64,000 nt of DNA from the NCBI GenBank assembly GCA_963674475.2, contig CAXXFQ010000009.1, positions 62,001 through 126,000 of the forward strand, in the 5' to 3' direction. The notes beneath the pieces are model-generated. The model did not search any database, had not been told where the DNA came from, and was given only the letters and a program-made list of their open reading frames with translations. The position numbers and the translations under genes are program-made. The DNA comes from CAXXFQ01 sp963674475 (GTDB lineage Bacteria; Planctomycetota; Planctomycetia; Pirellulales; Thermoguttaceae). Shown here piece after piece: positions 8,885-18,433 of the stretch (positions are counted from its first letter, which is position 1; every line of letters starts with the position of its first letter).

Positions 8885-10018
8885 ATGATCGTCCGCCCCT
8901 CGGCGGGACTTATCGGGATAGAAGCTCCCGCGAAGCTGAACCTTTTCTTCGAGATATTGCATAAAAGGCCGGATGGATACCATGAGGTGGAAACCTTGAT
9001 GGTACCCATTAACATTTTTGACACAGTTTACTTTGCTAGGAATCCAAACGGGCCGGTTCGTTTGAGTTGTCGACTAAGCTCCTGGGCTTGGCACGACCGG
9101 CGAATCCGACAGCCGCATCTTCTTGATGTCGATGTAGCCAATGTTCCTGATTCAGTCGCAAACACAGCTGTTTCAGCTGAGTTTGCTGGGCTTTTTGGCC
9201 GCGGATCGACCTTTGGCAACGCAGACTTCAACAAGCGGCAAGACGTTGCATCTAGAGGGTTCCCCCCGTCGGACAGCCACGAATCGCTCCCTGATAACGG
9301 TTCGAATTTGGTAGTTCAAGCGGTAGAGTTGCTGCGAGTGCGAGCCGGAGTTCGTGATGGCGCCCGGTTACACCTTGTCAAGCGAATTCCTATAGCCGCC
9401 GGTCTTGGCGGTGGTTCGAGCGATGCTGCGGCAGCCCTCGTGGCGGCCAATCTGGGTTGGAACCTGGGCTGGTCGACTGACGATTTGGCTGTGCTTGCCG
9501 CTGAACTTGGGAGCGACGTTCCCTTTTTCCTCTACCGGAGTGCGGCCATTTGCCGCGGTCGAGGAGAACGGATCGAAACGCTCGACCCCAAGCGGGGCTT
9601 TCCCAACGGGACGCTCGATTTGGTCCTGATACGTCCGCCGGCCGGATTGTCGACGGCCGAGGTCTATCGGGCCAGTTCTCCCGTGGAAAAACCCCATTCG
9701 GTCAACTCGCTTCTCGATGCGCTGCAACGAGGCGATCGGGCCCAGATTGGTCGACATTTGTTCAACCGACTGCAACCGGTCGCAAAAAAGTTGTCCGATT
9801 GGATTGGCAAATGGGAAGATGTCTTGGCGAAGGAAGATTGTCTGGGACATCTGATGAGCGGAAGCGGCACCTGTTATTTTGGCTTGTGTCGTCATGCCCA
9901 ACACGCGAGGTGCGTTGCCCGAAGGCTCGGAGCCTTGGGGCTGGGGCAAGCGATGGCGGTTCGAGGCCAGTTGGGCGCCGTTAGGAAAGGAGGCCGTGCT
10001 ACTTCGTCGGTTGCGTAA
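8885..10018 (+). CDS. ispE: 4-diphosphocytidyl-2-C-methyl-D-erythritol kinase
   Basis: The GHMP kinase of the MEP isoprenoid pathway; it phosphorylates CDP-methylerythritol with ATP in the cytosol. The N-terminal PAKLNLFFEILHKRPDGYHE and the ATP-binding loop AAGLGGGSSDAAAAL (near residue 175), followed by LGSDVPFFL, are diagnostic. The C-terminal SGSGTCYFGL loop is also present. At 377 aa it is longer than the usual 280-310: about 55 extra residues lie between the DTVYF strand and the helix NLVVQAVELL. Codon use in the first 170 codons (ATA, AGG, CAT, TTT) differs from the second half, which matches the rest of the window. AAGG about 10 bases upstream supports the ATG at 8885. spoVG follows at 170 bases. 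Confidence 0.9.
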   Translation: MIVRPSAGLIGIEAPAKLNLFFEILHKRPDGYHEVETLMVPINIFDTVYFARNPNGPVRLSCRLSSWAWHDRRIRQPHLLDVDVANVPDSVANTAVSAEFAGLFGRGSTFGNADFNKRQDVASRGFPPSDSHESLPDNGSNLVVQAVELLRVRAGVRDGARLHLVKRIPIAAGLGGGSSDAAAALVAANLGWNLGWSTDDLAVLAAELGSDVPFFLYRSAAICRGRGERIETLDPKRGFPNGTLDLVLIRPPAGLSTAEVYRASSPVEKPHSVNSLLDALQRGDRAQIGRHLFNRLQPVAKKLSDWIGKWEDVLAKEDCLGHLMSGSGTCYFGLCRHAQHARCVARRLGALGLGQAMAVRGQLGAVRKGGRATSSVA

Positions 10019-10188
10019 CTAATCGCGAGAGGGAGCACGCGTTTTTTAGAGGCGGTTTCATAACTTTCCGACGTTTTTCTCTTATGAAAAATCAAAAGAA
10101 GAGAGAGAAACGTTCGGGGCAACTTGTCGGTTATGGAACGGCTTCTGAACACTAGATTTTCTCACCCGAGTCTTAAGGAGAGAGTACC

Positions 10189-10749
10189 GTGGAGATTACT
10201 GAGGTTCGCATCAAGCTCATGGAAGAGCCCGGTGAACGCTTAAAGGCGTTCTGTTCGATCACGTTCGATGACGCGTTCGTGGTACGAGATCTGAAAATCA
10301 TTGAAGGAGCCAGTGGTCCTTTTGTGGCCATGCCGAGTCGCAAGCTGACGGCGCACTGCCCGTATTGTGGATGCAAAAACCACCTTCGGGCCGGATTCTG
10401 CAATCAGTGTGGAAAGCGACTTCGCGAAGTGGTTGCCGCCAAAGACGAAGAAGGTCGTGCAAAACTTTATGCCGACATCGCGCATCCGATCAATTCGATT
10501 TGTCGGGAAATGATTCAAAATCGTGTGATCAGAGCTTTTGAAGAGGAGAAAAATCGGTCCGCAATGCCCGGTTATATCTCCAGCTACGAAGAGTTCGATC
10601 ATGGTTTGAACGGAACGACGCACACGGCGCCGACACAAGTGGTCCAAGGAGCCGAACGTCCGCACGGTCCTCACACGGCGCCGCGGCCGACGCATTCGAC
10701 TTCCGGTGGGCAAGCGTCCGGCGGATTTGGAATGGGCGTTTTTGATTAA
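10189..10749 (+). CDS. spoVG: SpoVG-domain protein with C-terminal zinc ribbon
   Basis: 186 aa. Residues 1-52 match the SpoVG fold start (MEITEVRIKL, ITFDDAFVVRDLKIIEG, FVAMPSRK). SpoVG proteins are small nucleic-acid-binding regulators. Where ordinary SpoVG continues its helix, this one carries a four-cysteine zinc ribbon, C57-x2-C60 and C71-x2-C74. SpoVG-like sequence then resumes (ADIAHPINSICREMIQNRVI), and a Gly, His and Thr-rich tail follows. The zinc ribbon is therefore inserted within the SpoVG domain. The start is GTG at 10189, with AAGGAG at 10175-10180, 8 bases upstream. Adjacent ispE and spoVG are, to my knowledge, common in planctomycetes. Confidence 0.85.
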   Translation: MEITEVRIKLMEEPGERLKAFCSITFDDAFVVRDLKIIEGASGPFVAMPSRKLTAHCPYCGCKNHLRAGFCNQCGKRLREVVAAKDEEGRAKLYADIAHPINSICREMIQNRVIRAFEEEKNRSAMPGYISSYEEFDHGLNGTTHTAPTQVVQGAERPHGPHTAPRPTHSTSGGQASGGFGMGVFD

Positions 10750-11313
10750 GAGCGGTTTTTCCCTCTCTGTGGCAACCGATTTTTCAAGTGAAAAGAACTA
10801 GAATTAATAGTCCTTTTTACTGCAGGTAATAAAACTATCCATTTTTCCTTTTTCGCCCGGGCGGATATGATCTAGACAGTTGTATAGCGAAAAGAGCGAG
10901 CAACTGAGTTATTGAGATCTTCGCTGTGAAAACAACGGGATAAAGCGACGGTTCTTTTCCGAGGACCTAAGGGGAGGAGCTTTAATTAAGGAAAAACCTG
11001 GGGATTTTTCTATCCTTTCAGGACTGGGGAAAGGTATTATCCCAACCGCGGCCCTCCCAAAAAGACGGTTTTCCTGTCAAAAACAAGTGGTTTTCCTCAC
11101 GGTAAAATGGGGGTCTCTTCGGAATAACAAGTAGTTTCCCCTAAACGAAATAAGGCGATTTTTCAGCGACTTCCCTTTTCGCCGGGGAAGAAAAAAAGAG
11201 GCCCCTTTCGAGGCGCAACGAAGAACGGGGTTCTTTATCCTCACGAGTGACAAGCCAAGTTGCCCCCCCTTAAAATCCTTCCTTGCCGGTATTCGTCCCT
11301 TCTCTTTCCTCGG
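10750..11313. other. Non-coding region after spoVG
   Basis: About 560 bases between the convergent spoVG and acyltransferase genes. It is AT-rich with several short poly-T and poly-A runs. No coding frame, tRNA or strong stem followed by a T tract could be assigned. Confidence 0.5.
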
Positions 11314-12435
11314 TCAACTATTCGTCTTGTGGCCCAAACTGCGCATCGTTCGAACGGTCGAAGCCGACGCCCGATAGGCCAGCCAACCGATTCGCCCCAA
11401 GTATTGCCCTGTCGCGCAGGTCAGACGCCGAATCGTGTACAGGTCGGTCGACCATTCGCGTAACGCCTCGGTCAGCTCGCCGTCAAACGCATAGGTGTCG
11501 ACGTCCGGATCGGCGCACAGGTGACGGGCGATCTCTTCTCGCAAAAGATGACCGGGACCGAACTGCTGATAGCGGGGATGATAGCTGACTTTCACCGAAT
11601 GGTAGGTCCGCTTGCCGATCCAGCCCCATTCATAGGCGACCAGATCGTCTCCTTCTTCCAAAAGACTCACCCGCAACGCGCCCCACCGGGCCAGTTGTCG
11701 TGAAAGGGCCAGGTAAAACTCGAAGACACCCGGCGTTTGTAAAACGGACGAGCCTTCCTCTCCCTTCCAGCCTTGGCGTTCGAGCACGAAAATACGTCGC
11801 AAAAGTTTTTCCAGATCGTGGTTTTCGGTTGGCTTTTCGAAACGGAAGCGAAGTGGCTCTCCGGTTTCGTCGAGGTGGTGTCGTCGTTTTTTGAGGCTCT
11901 TGCGTAAATTCTTAGGGAGTCGGTCCATTAACGCGTCGAACGATCCGGTCGTATCGACGGTCCCTTCTTCCCAGCGGTCAATCCATTCCACACCGGCCCC
12001 ATGCGCAAGTAGTCGATCGCCGAGGGCCTGCCAGGCTGGTTGATCGGATCGAATGAAATCGAATCGGAACAGGGCCCAGTGACAGGCTTCGATCCCGTCG
12101 ATCAAGCGATTGAGGACCGCCGATTGGTCCGCTTGCGGGTCGAGCATGAGGGTTCCCGTGCTGAGCCACTCGGATTCGGGCAAACGGCCGACGACCAGTC
12201 CCAGCGGTTTTTGGGGACCGACCAGCGGCAGACTGCCGAGCAACGTTTCCCCGTCCCAAACGGTCAGGATTCGAACGGCCCGACCGTGGGCGAAATGGTC
12301 CAACCACAGAGCAACCGGTTCGGCCCGATCTATCGGATCGTTTCCCGCATCGACCGACCAGAGCCGGTCCCACGGTTCGGCGATCGAGCGAAGCCACTCG
12401 GCCGAATCGACAGTTTTCAGTTCGAAGGCAGCCAT
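11314..12435 (-). CDS. CelD/BioF2-like GNAT-fold acyltransferase
   Basis: 373 aa, cytosolic, no signal peptide. It has the CelD-like (Acetyltransf_6) pattern: an N-terminal half with AVRILTVWDGETLLGSLPLV and a C-terminal half with a basic helix (LPKNLRKSLKKRRHHL) followed by the GNAT core (LERQGWKGEEGS, LLEEGDDLVAYEWGW, GHLLREEIARHL). Such proteins are linked to exopolysaccharide modification, but the acceptor cannot be predicted. It is a paralogue of the gene at 39469-40617, with the same domain order and length. ATG at 12435 is the only sensible start. Confidence 0.75.
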   Translation of the reverse strand: MAAFELKTVDSAEWLRSIAEPWDRLWSVDAGNDPIDRAEPVALWLDHFAHGRAVRILTVWDGETLLGSLPLVGPQKPLGLVVGRLPESEWLSTGTLMLDPQADQSAVLNRLIDGIEACHWALFRFDFIRSDQPAWQALGDRLLAHGAGVEWIDRWEEGTVDTTGSFDALMDRLPKNLRKSLKKRRHHLDETGEPLRFRFEKPTENHDLEKLLRRIFVLERQGWKGEEGSSVLQTPGVFEFYLALSRQLARWGALRVSLLEEGDDLVAYEWGWIGKRTYHSVKVSYHPRYQQFGPGHLLREEIARHLCADPDVDTYAFDGELTEALREWSTDLYTIRRLTCATGQYLGRIGWLAYRASASTVRTMRSLGHKTNS

Positions 12436-12883
12436 ATTGGGATACTTTTATTTCTATTTAGGAAGCGGATAAGAATACTCATTTCAGGGGGTACATAGAG
12501 GAGCGAATTACGCAACGAAAGCTGCTTATCCTCTGTATTCTACTTTGCAAAACGGCCCTCAAGCCGGCCTCGGCAAATCGTCCCGGACTGGCCACGGGGT
12601 GGCTTCATGTGCCTCCAACAGAGCGGGTAGCGGATCCTCGCGACTCGGGGAGGGCGAGGCCCCACTTAAGTCGAGAAACAAAAGGCCGTTGCGGCTATCC
12701 GGAGGGGTCTTTACCCTGCCGAGAAGACGGTCCGATTGACTGAAAACAGCACCTGCGGGTGGTTCAGGCCGCAAAACTTCTATATTTTCCGGGAAATTGC
12801 TGGAATTAAACTTGGATTTGTGAGAGAATAAAAACTGGGCCAGGGCTATGTCCCGACACGGAAACAGAGTGGAGAAGAGAGCA
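12436..12883. other. Non-coding region between divergent genes
   Basis: About 450 bases between the acyltransferase and DUF1559 genes. No supported coding frame and no recognised RNA. It presumably carries the two divergent promoters. Confidence 0.5.
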
Positions 12884-14008
12884 ATGCAAATATTACTTAA
12901 AAAAAGAGGCTTTACGCTTGTCGAACTCTTGGTCGTAATCACGATCATCGGCATGCTCATGTCGTTGCTTATGCCGGCTATCCAGAGCGCCCGTGAATCG
13001 GGCCGTCAGGCAACCTGCATGAACAATATCAAGCAATGGTCCACGGCCATGCTCAGTTACGAAGCCGGAAGAAAAGGTTTGCCCGGGGTCATCAATGAAC
13101 TGGGGAAGGCCCGAAATCCCGAAGTAGCCTCCCTGCAGGGAAAAGCGGTTTGCGGTAGTTGGGTGGTCTCCCTGCTCCCCTATATCGAACGTTCCGACAT
13201 CTACGACATGTGGCTCGAAGGTCGCCATGTCGAGAACTCGGCTTGGAAACTTCACGAGCGGTCGAAACTGAAATTGAACGTCGCCTCTTGTCCGAGTAAC
13301 GTTTTAGGCGAGGATGCGGGAAACCTGCATTGTGTCTATCGGGTCAATGCGGGACGCCAGGGATATATTTATAAAAGCGAAGACTCGACCAACTGTGGCC
13401 TTTTCGATTTGAATTTTTCTTCGGCGGTTGCCGAGGAGCTCGGTATGCCAACAAATTTCAACCGACAATCTTTATCCCTTGATGCGGTCCGAGACGGAAC
13501 GAGTAACACCCTTCTGTTAAGTGAGAACGCACAAGGGGATGATGGGAATTCTTATGGCACGAATTTAGGATGGGCAACCGGAGCCGATTTGCTTTATTCG
13601 GAATTTCATGAAGATGATAATGAATTGGGGGGATACAGAGAACTCGTAGAGCGTCGTCTTGGTTTTCGCATTCCTCGCAATGAGGCATCAGAAGGACCAA
13701 AAGGTGCCGAGGGGATTGAGTTCGAGAGGGGACCATTCAATGTCAACTTAAACGGACGCGATGAGGATATTGGTGGCGGTTCGCGAGGGGCGAGCCCTGC
13801 TTCATTCCACCCCGGCCTGGTCATGGTAGCATTTGCGGACGGACACATTCGATCGCTGAATGAGAATATTGATCTTGAAACCTATATGCACCTTATGACC
13901 CCGAACGGAAAACGGGCCGAAAAGGCGTTTGGTCGGAAAGGAAAAGATTTCCCCTGGTTTGGAAATATACTCACTGAGGATTCAGTCCTCAACGACGACA
14001 ACTATTAA
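12884..14008 (+). CDS. DUF1559 prepilin-like protein
   Basis: 374 aa. It has a type-IV-pilin-like N-terminus (KKRGFTLVELLVVITIIGML) with the prepilin peptidase site G/FTLVE and a hydrophobic helix. The DUF1559 region follows, with NNIKQW, the mid-protein RDGTSNTLLLSENA and the C-terminal FHPGLVMVAFADGHIRSL motif. DUF1559 is strongly expanded in planctomycetes; these are likely pseudopilin-like surface or secretion proteins of unknown function. ATG at 12884 has GGAG at 12871-12874 (9 bases upstream) and begins two residues before the pilin leader. The in-frame ATG at 12848 would add 12 residues and has no ribosome binding site. Codon use is slightly more AT-rich than in neighbours. Confidence 0.88.
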   Translation: MQILLKKRGFTLVELLVVITIIGMLMSLLMPAIQSARESGRQATCMNNIKQWSTAMLSYEAGRKGLPGVINELGKARNPEVASLQGKAVCGSWVVSLLPYIERSDIYDMWLEGRHVENSAWKLHERSKLKLNVASCPSNVLGEDAGNLHCVYRVNAGRQGYIYKSEDSTNCGLFDLNFSSAVAEELGMPTNFNRQSLSLDAVRDGTSNTLLLSENAQGDDGNSYGTNLGWATGADLLYSEFHEDDNELGGYRELVERRLGFRIPRNEASEGPKGAEGIEFERGPFNVNLNGRDEDIGGGSRGASPASFHPGLVMVAFADGHIRSLNENIDLETYMHLMTPNGKRAEKAFGRKGKDFPWFGNILTEDSVLNDDNY

Positions 14009-14064
14009 TCGGTTCTGGGCAAGTTGATTGTGATTTGCCGCAGAAACGTTTTCCTTGCAAGAGA

Positions 14065-14095
14065 CCCTCGACGTTTGCCGCGTCGAGGGTTTTTT
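14065..14095 (+). terminator. Intrinsic terminator after the DUF1559 gene
   Basis: CCCTCGACG pairs perfectly with CGTCGAGGG around a short loop and is followed by six T residues. It lies 57 bases after the DUF1559 stop and in front of the convergent recG stop. Confidence 0.85.
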
Positions 14096-14118
14096 GTTTC
14101 TTGGTCGTTGGTTTTGCT

Positions 14119-16227
14119 CTAGCCAACGTCGCCCAGATCGAGGACCCGTCCGTATCGCTTGAGAACCATCTCGCGCAGCCGGGCGTGTTCGGCCGAGGCG
14201 AGTCCCGGATCGGCGTCGACCAGCGCGCGGGCGTCGTCGCGTGCCTCGATCAGCACCGGTTCGTCACGCAAGAGGTCGGCCAGATGGAACGGGGGCAGGC
14301 CGTGCTGGCGAGTCCCAAAAAGTTCGCCCGGGCCACGGAGTCGGAAGTCGACCTCGGCCAGTTCGAAACCGTCGGTCGTCTTGACGAACGCCTCGATCCG
14401 TTCGAGCGACTCGTCGGTCTTCACGTCGGCAAAGACGCCGCAAAAACCGGGATACTTTCCGCGAACGATCCGACCACGCAACTGGTGCAGCGAGGCCAGG
14501 CCGAACCGTTGTCCGCTTTCGATCGTCATGAGCGTCGCGCCCGGGATGTCGACGCCGACCTCGATAACCGACGTCGAGACCAGCACCTGCAGCTTGCCGC
14601 GGCGAAACCGGTCCATGATGGCGTCTTTCTCGTCGCTGGTCATTCGGCCGTGGATCAGCCCGACGCGAAACGGTTCCAGCGGCCCGTTGACCAGTTCTTC
14701 GTACGCCTCTTCCAGACTGGTCGCGTCAAGTTCTTCCGACTCCTCGACCAGCGGCACGACGACGTAGCCTTGTCGGCCCTCACGAAGTTTTTCCGAGAAA
14801 AAAGTCCACCAACGTTCGCGCAGGTCTTCGGTGACCAGGTAGGTGTTCACCTTTTGACGCCCGGGCGGCGCCTGCCGAAGCAGCGATAGGTCCAAATCGC
14901 CGAAAAGGGTCATTGTCACGGTTCGCGGGATCGGCGTCGCGGTCATGACCAGGTAGTGCGGGTCGGGCGCCGTCTTGTCCGCTGAGGCCTCACGCAGTTT
15001 GGCCCGTTGCTGGACGCCGAACTTGTGTTGCTCGTCGATCACGACCAGGCCGAGCCGGGCGAATTCGACGTCCTCTTGGATGACCGCCTGGGTGCCGACC
15101 AACAGATCAATTTCTCCTTGGGCCAGCCGTTCCAAAAGGTCGCGCCGCTCGCGAGTACCCATCCCGCCGGTCAACAGGGCCAGTCGGACCCGGCTTTCGG
15201 CCAGCAGGTTTTGGAGCGTCAGAAAATGCTGGCGAGCCAAGACCTCGGTCGGCGCCATCAGGGTCGCCTGATATCCGTGGGCCACCGTGACCAACATCGC
15301 GTAGGCGGCGACCGCCGTCTTGCCGGTTCCGACGTCCCCCTGCAAAAGCCGGTTCATCGGGACCGTCCGTTTTAAATCGTCGACGATCTGGCCGATTGCC
15401 CGCTCTTGGTCGTCGGTCGGCTCGAACGGAAAGAGTCGTCGGATCCGCGCGTCGATTTTCGGGGTCGTTTCCAGCCGAGGCGACTGATGGTGTTCGGCCA
15501 GCGACCGGGCCCGCAGTACCAAGGCCAGTTGGAGGATGAAAAGTTCCTGATAGATGAACCGCCGTCGGGCCGCGTCGAGTGTCTCGTGATCGGGCGGGAA
15601 GTGGACGTTCGGCAGCGCCTCACGGATCGGCAAGAGGTCATGCGACGCGAGATAGGCCTCGGGAAAAACCTCGACCAGTGCGTCGGTCTGTTTTTCCACC
15701 AGATGCCGGACGGCCCGTCGGATCTCCCATTGTCGAAGCCCTTCGGTCAAGCGATAGACGGGCAAGACCATCTCCTCTTGCGGGGGCGTTTCGTCCTCGG
15801 CCAGCCGGGTCAGCGTCGGGTGGACCATCTGCCAGGCGGGACCGTTTTTTTTCGGCGTGGCGGTGACCAGAACCCGGTCGCCCCGCTGCCAACGATCTCC
15901 AAAGAACCGATAGAACCAGACCCCCTTGAACTGGGTCCCTTCCGTATCACTGAAGAGCATCTCCGTTACCGTTTTGCCGCCAAAGGTCCGCCGCTGTTGG
16001 AACTGTTCGACCGTTGCACAAACGCTGTGCAGTTTCCCCTCTTCGAGATCCTCGACCAACACCCCGGCGGCCAGGTCCTCATAGTCGCGTGGGAAGAAAA
16101 ACAGCAGATCGGCCACCGTCCGGACGTCGAGCTTCTCGAAAAGTACCGCCCGACGCGGTCCGACCTCGGGCACGGTCTCAATCGGCTGAAACAACGGGGA
16201 TTCGGAAGGGGACGGCGTTGGGGCCAT
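14119..16227 (-). CDS. recG: ATP-dependent DNA helicase RecG
   Basis: 702 aa. RecG remodels stalled forks and branched recombination intermediates. An N-terminal wedge/OB region (LLFFFPRDYEDL, AVCATVEQF-like strand, GVWFYRFFGDRW) precedes helicase motifs: Walker A GDVGTGKTAV near residue 295, motif II DEQH near 396, motif III TATPIPRT, and the C-terminal GRMTSDEKDAIM, STSVIEVGVDIPGA and QLRGRIVRG motifs. The C-terminal region is complete. ATG at 16227 is chosen; an upstream GTG at 16290 would add 21 residues that look unlike the family. rnhA lies upstream on the same strand at 124 bases, so the two may be co-transcribed. Confidence 0.95.
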   Translation of the reverse strand: MAPTPSPSESPLFQPIETVPEVGPRRAVLFEKLDVRTVADLLFFFPRDYEDLAAGVLVEDLEEGKLHSVCATVEQFQQRRTFGGKTVTEMLFSDTEGTQFKGVWFYRFFGDRWQRGDRVLVTATPKKNGPAWQMVHPTLTRLAEDETPPQEEMVLPVYRLTEGLRQWEIRRAVRHLVEKQTDALVEVFPEAYLASHDLLPIREALPNVHFPPDHETLDAARRRFIYQELFILQLALVLRARSLAEHHQSPRLETTPKIDARIRRLFPFEPTDDQERAIGQIVDDLKRTVPMNRLLQGDVGTGKTAVAAYAMLVTVAHGYQATLMAPTEVLARQHFLTLQNLLAESRVRLALLTGGMGTRERRDLLERLAQGEIDLLVGTQAVIQEDVEFARLGLVVIDEQHKFGVQQRAKLREASADKTAPDPHYLVMTATPIPRTVTMTLFGDLDLSLLRQAPPGRQKVNTYLVTEDLRERWWTFFSEKLREGRQGYVVVPLVEESEELDATSLEEAYEELVNGPLEPFRVGLIHGRMTSDEKDAIMDRFRRGKLQVLVSTSVIEVGVDIPGATLMTIESGQRFGLASLHQLRGRIVRGKYPGFCGVFADVKTDESLERIEAFVKTTDGFELAEVDFRLRGPGELFGTRQHGLPPFHLADLLRDEPVLIEARDDARALVDADPGLASAEHARLREMVLKRYGRVLDLGDVG

Positions 16228-16351
16228 GACCGGAATTTTTTTAGGCAAAAGGTCAAAAATTAATTGGCGACGTTTTTTACAAGAATCCACGTTTTTTTCA
16301 CGGGCGCGCTGTCACGCAGGTGAAAGTCGAGCGGCGTTCGACTCTTTGTGT

Positions 16352-16834
16352 TTACCGATATTTCTGATACGCCTCGACGGCCAGTTGGTCGCACTGCTCG
16401 TTTTCCGGATGGCCCGAGTGGCCGCGGACGTGGGTGAAGTGGACCGTGTGCTGGCCGAGCAGTTCGTCGAGCTTGCGCCAAAGGTCTTCGTTTTTGACCT
16501 CGGCCCATCCGTTCTTCGCCTTCCGACGCCAGCCGTTCTGCTTCCACTTGGGCATCCATTTCATCATGCCGTCGCCGACGTAGCTGGAGTCGGAGATCAG
16601 CTCGACCACGGTCGGCCGGGTCAGGGCCGAAAGGCCTTCGATGACCGCCTGCATTTCCATCCGGTTGTTGGTCGTATCCGGTTCGCCGCCGGAGCGGACC
16701 AGCTCTTTTTGCGAGGCCGGGTGACGCAAAACAAACGCCCACCCGCCGGGGCCCGGGTTTCCGCTGCAGGCGCCGTCGGTGAAAAGAATGACTTCGGGGT
16801 CGGTCGTATTCGAGGAGGCAGGGCTCAAGGGCAA
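16352..16834 (-). CDS. rnhA: Ribonuclease HI
   Basis: 160 aa, usual length for RNase HI, which degrades the RNA strand of RNA-DNA hybrids. All catalytic acids are visible: Asp in FTDGACSGNPG, Glu in RMEMQAVIEGL, Asp in ISDSSYV, and Asp in ENEQCDQLAVEAY, plus the flexible-loop His in HVRGHSGHPEN. No ATG or GTG precedes the first strand, so translation probably starts at TTG (16834) or at the next in-frame TTG six bases on; the ribosome binding site is weak. The strongly conserved core makes the call secure despite the unusual start. Divergent from ribD. Confidence 0.93.
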   Translation of the reverse strand: MPLSPASSNTTDPEVILFTDGACSGNPGPGGWAFVLRHPASQKELVRSGGEPDTTNNRMEMQAVIEGLSALTRPTVVELISDSSYVGDGMMKWMPKWKQNGWRRKAKNGWAEVKNEDLWRKLDELLGQHTVHFTHVRGHSGHPENEQCDQLAVEAYQKYR

Positions 16835-17095
16835 ATCCGTCTATGGTTATTTGTCAAAAAGTTTAAAAAAGGGGGGCCGTGATCGCATTTCGACCATTCG
16901 CCGCTTTCCGAAACCCGATTGTAGCAGGATTGGCGGTCGATTCGCAATCCCGACACGCCGAATCAAAATTCTCAGCCCGCCTCCCTCGATTCAGTTGAAC
17001 CGGCGTCATAACCGGCTATACTGAGGAAAACCCCCGACCAGTATGTTTCTCCCCAAACCAGAGCGGTTTTCCCTTTACTAAAGTGGTTTCTTTCG

Positions 17096-18232
17096 ATGTC
17101 AAATTCCTGGACCCCGTTCGATCGACAATGTATGCGGCAAGCGCTGGAGTTGGCCAAGCAGGGCCAAGGCCGGGTCGAGCCGAACCCGATGGTCGGCTGC
17201 GTCATCGCGCGAGAAGACCGGGTGATTGGTCAGGGATATCACGGCCACTTTGGCGGGCCCCATGCCGAGATCGAAGCGCTCCGTCAGACGCGAGAAACGG
17301 CCGAGGCAACCGCCGGGGCAACGATGTACGTCACGCTCGAGCCGTGTTGTCATCACGGGAAGACCCCGCCGTGCAGCCAGGCGATTCTGGAGGCCGGAAT
17401 CGGGCGGGTTGTCGTGGCGATGCGCGATCCGTTTCCGAAGGTCGACGGCGGCGGGATTCGAGAACTCGAAAAAGGGGCCGTCCGAGTCGAGCTTGGCCTT
17501 TTGGAACCGGAAGCCCGACGGCTCAACGGGCCGTTTCTCAAATTGGTCCAAACCGGCCATCCCTGGATTATCGCCAAATGGGCAATGACCCTCTGCGGTA
17601 AGACAGCCACGCGGACCGGATCGAGCCGCTGGATCTCCGGTGAGGCATCGCGGGAGGTGGTCCACCGGTTACGCAGTCGGCTCGACGCGATTGGCATCGG
17701 ACGAAGAACGGCCGAACTGGACGACCCGCTTCTGACCGTCCGAGGGGTCGAGGCGGCCCGGACCCCGTTGCGGCTGGTCGTCGACACGCACGCCCGATTG
17801 GCATTGGAAACCCAGCTGGTTCAAACGGCCGGGCAAGTTCCGCTGCTGATCGCCGTCGGCGAAGCGGCCGATCGAGACCGCCTGGCCCGATTGGCCGACG
17901 CGGGGGCCGAGGTGTTCGTCTGCCCCGGGGAAAAACGGGCCCAAAGGCTGGAAGCCCTTTTGTTGGAACTGGGTCGCCGTCAGATGACCAACGTCCTGTT
18001 CGAAGGGGGCGGCCAACTGGTCGGCAGTCTGTTCGACCACGGCTGTATTGACGAGGTCCACGTCTTTCTTGCTCCCAAACTGGTCGGCGGGACCGGGGCG
18101 GTCAGTCCGATCGGCGGACAGGGGATCGCCGATATGGCCGACGCGATTCCAATCGATGGTCCCGAGATTCAGGTTCTCGGGTCGGACGTCTACCTCCACG
18201 GACCGGTCCGAAAGTCAAATAGGGAAAGCTAG
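17096..18232 (+). CDS. ribD: Bifunctional riboflavin biosynthesis deaminase/reductase
   Basis: 378 aa. It catalyses deamination and then side-chain reduction of the pyrimidine intermediate of riboflavin synthesis. The N-terminal deaminase has the zinc site H56-A-E58 with C84 and C93 in PCCHHGKTPPC. The C-terminal reductase starts near 165 (PWIIAKWAMTLCGK) and includes GIGRRTAELDDPLLTVRG, FEGGGQLVGSLF and LAPKLVGGTG. Both halves are complete. No other rib gene and no FMN riboswitch is visible nearby, so it is not in a rib operon. Confidence 0.95.
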   Translation: MSNSWTPFDRQCMRQALELAKQGQGRVEPNPMVGCVIAREDRVIGQGYHGHFGGPHAEIEALRQTRETAEATAGATMYVTLEPCCHHGKTPPCSQAILEAGIGRVVVAMRDPFPKVDGGGIRELEKGAVRVELGLLEPEARRLNGPFLKLVQTGHPWIIAKWAMTLCGKTATRTGSSRWISGEASREVVHRLRSRLDAIGIGRRTAELDDPLLTVRGVEAARTPLRLVVDTHARLALETQLVQTAGQVPLLIAVGEAADRDRLARLADAGAEVFVCPGEKRAQRLEALLLELGRRQMTNVLFEGGGQLVGSLFDHGCIDEVHVFLAPKLVGGTGAVSPIGGQGIADMADAIPIDGPEIQVLGSDVYLHGPVRKSNRES

Positions 18233-18433
18233 GGAAGTAATTCGGGTTATCGGGGTGATTTTGCGGTTGGGCCCGGCAACCGGTCGATACAAACCGATGG
18301 TGGTTTCTCAGTGGGCCGATTCTCTTGCGGGAGAATTGTTTCGCCGAGGGCCGCCTCAAGTCGATTCCGGAAGAACGGTTCTTTCGGTCGCTCTTGCCCA
18401 AGATGAATCTTTTGCACCGCCTAGGGTACCCCG

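Noticed and set aside
16835..17095. FMN riboswitch in front of ribD
   Set aside because: The conserved RFN blocks were not found in either orientation.
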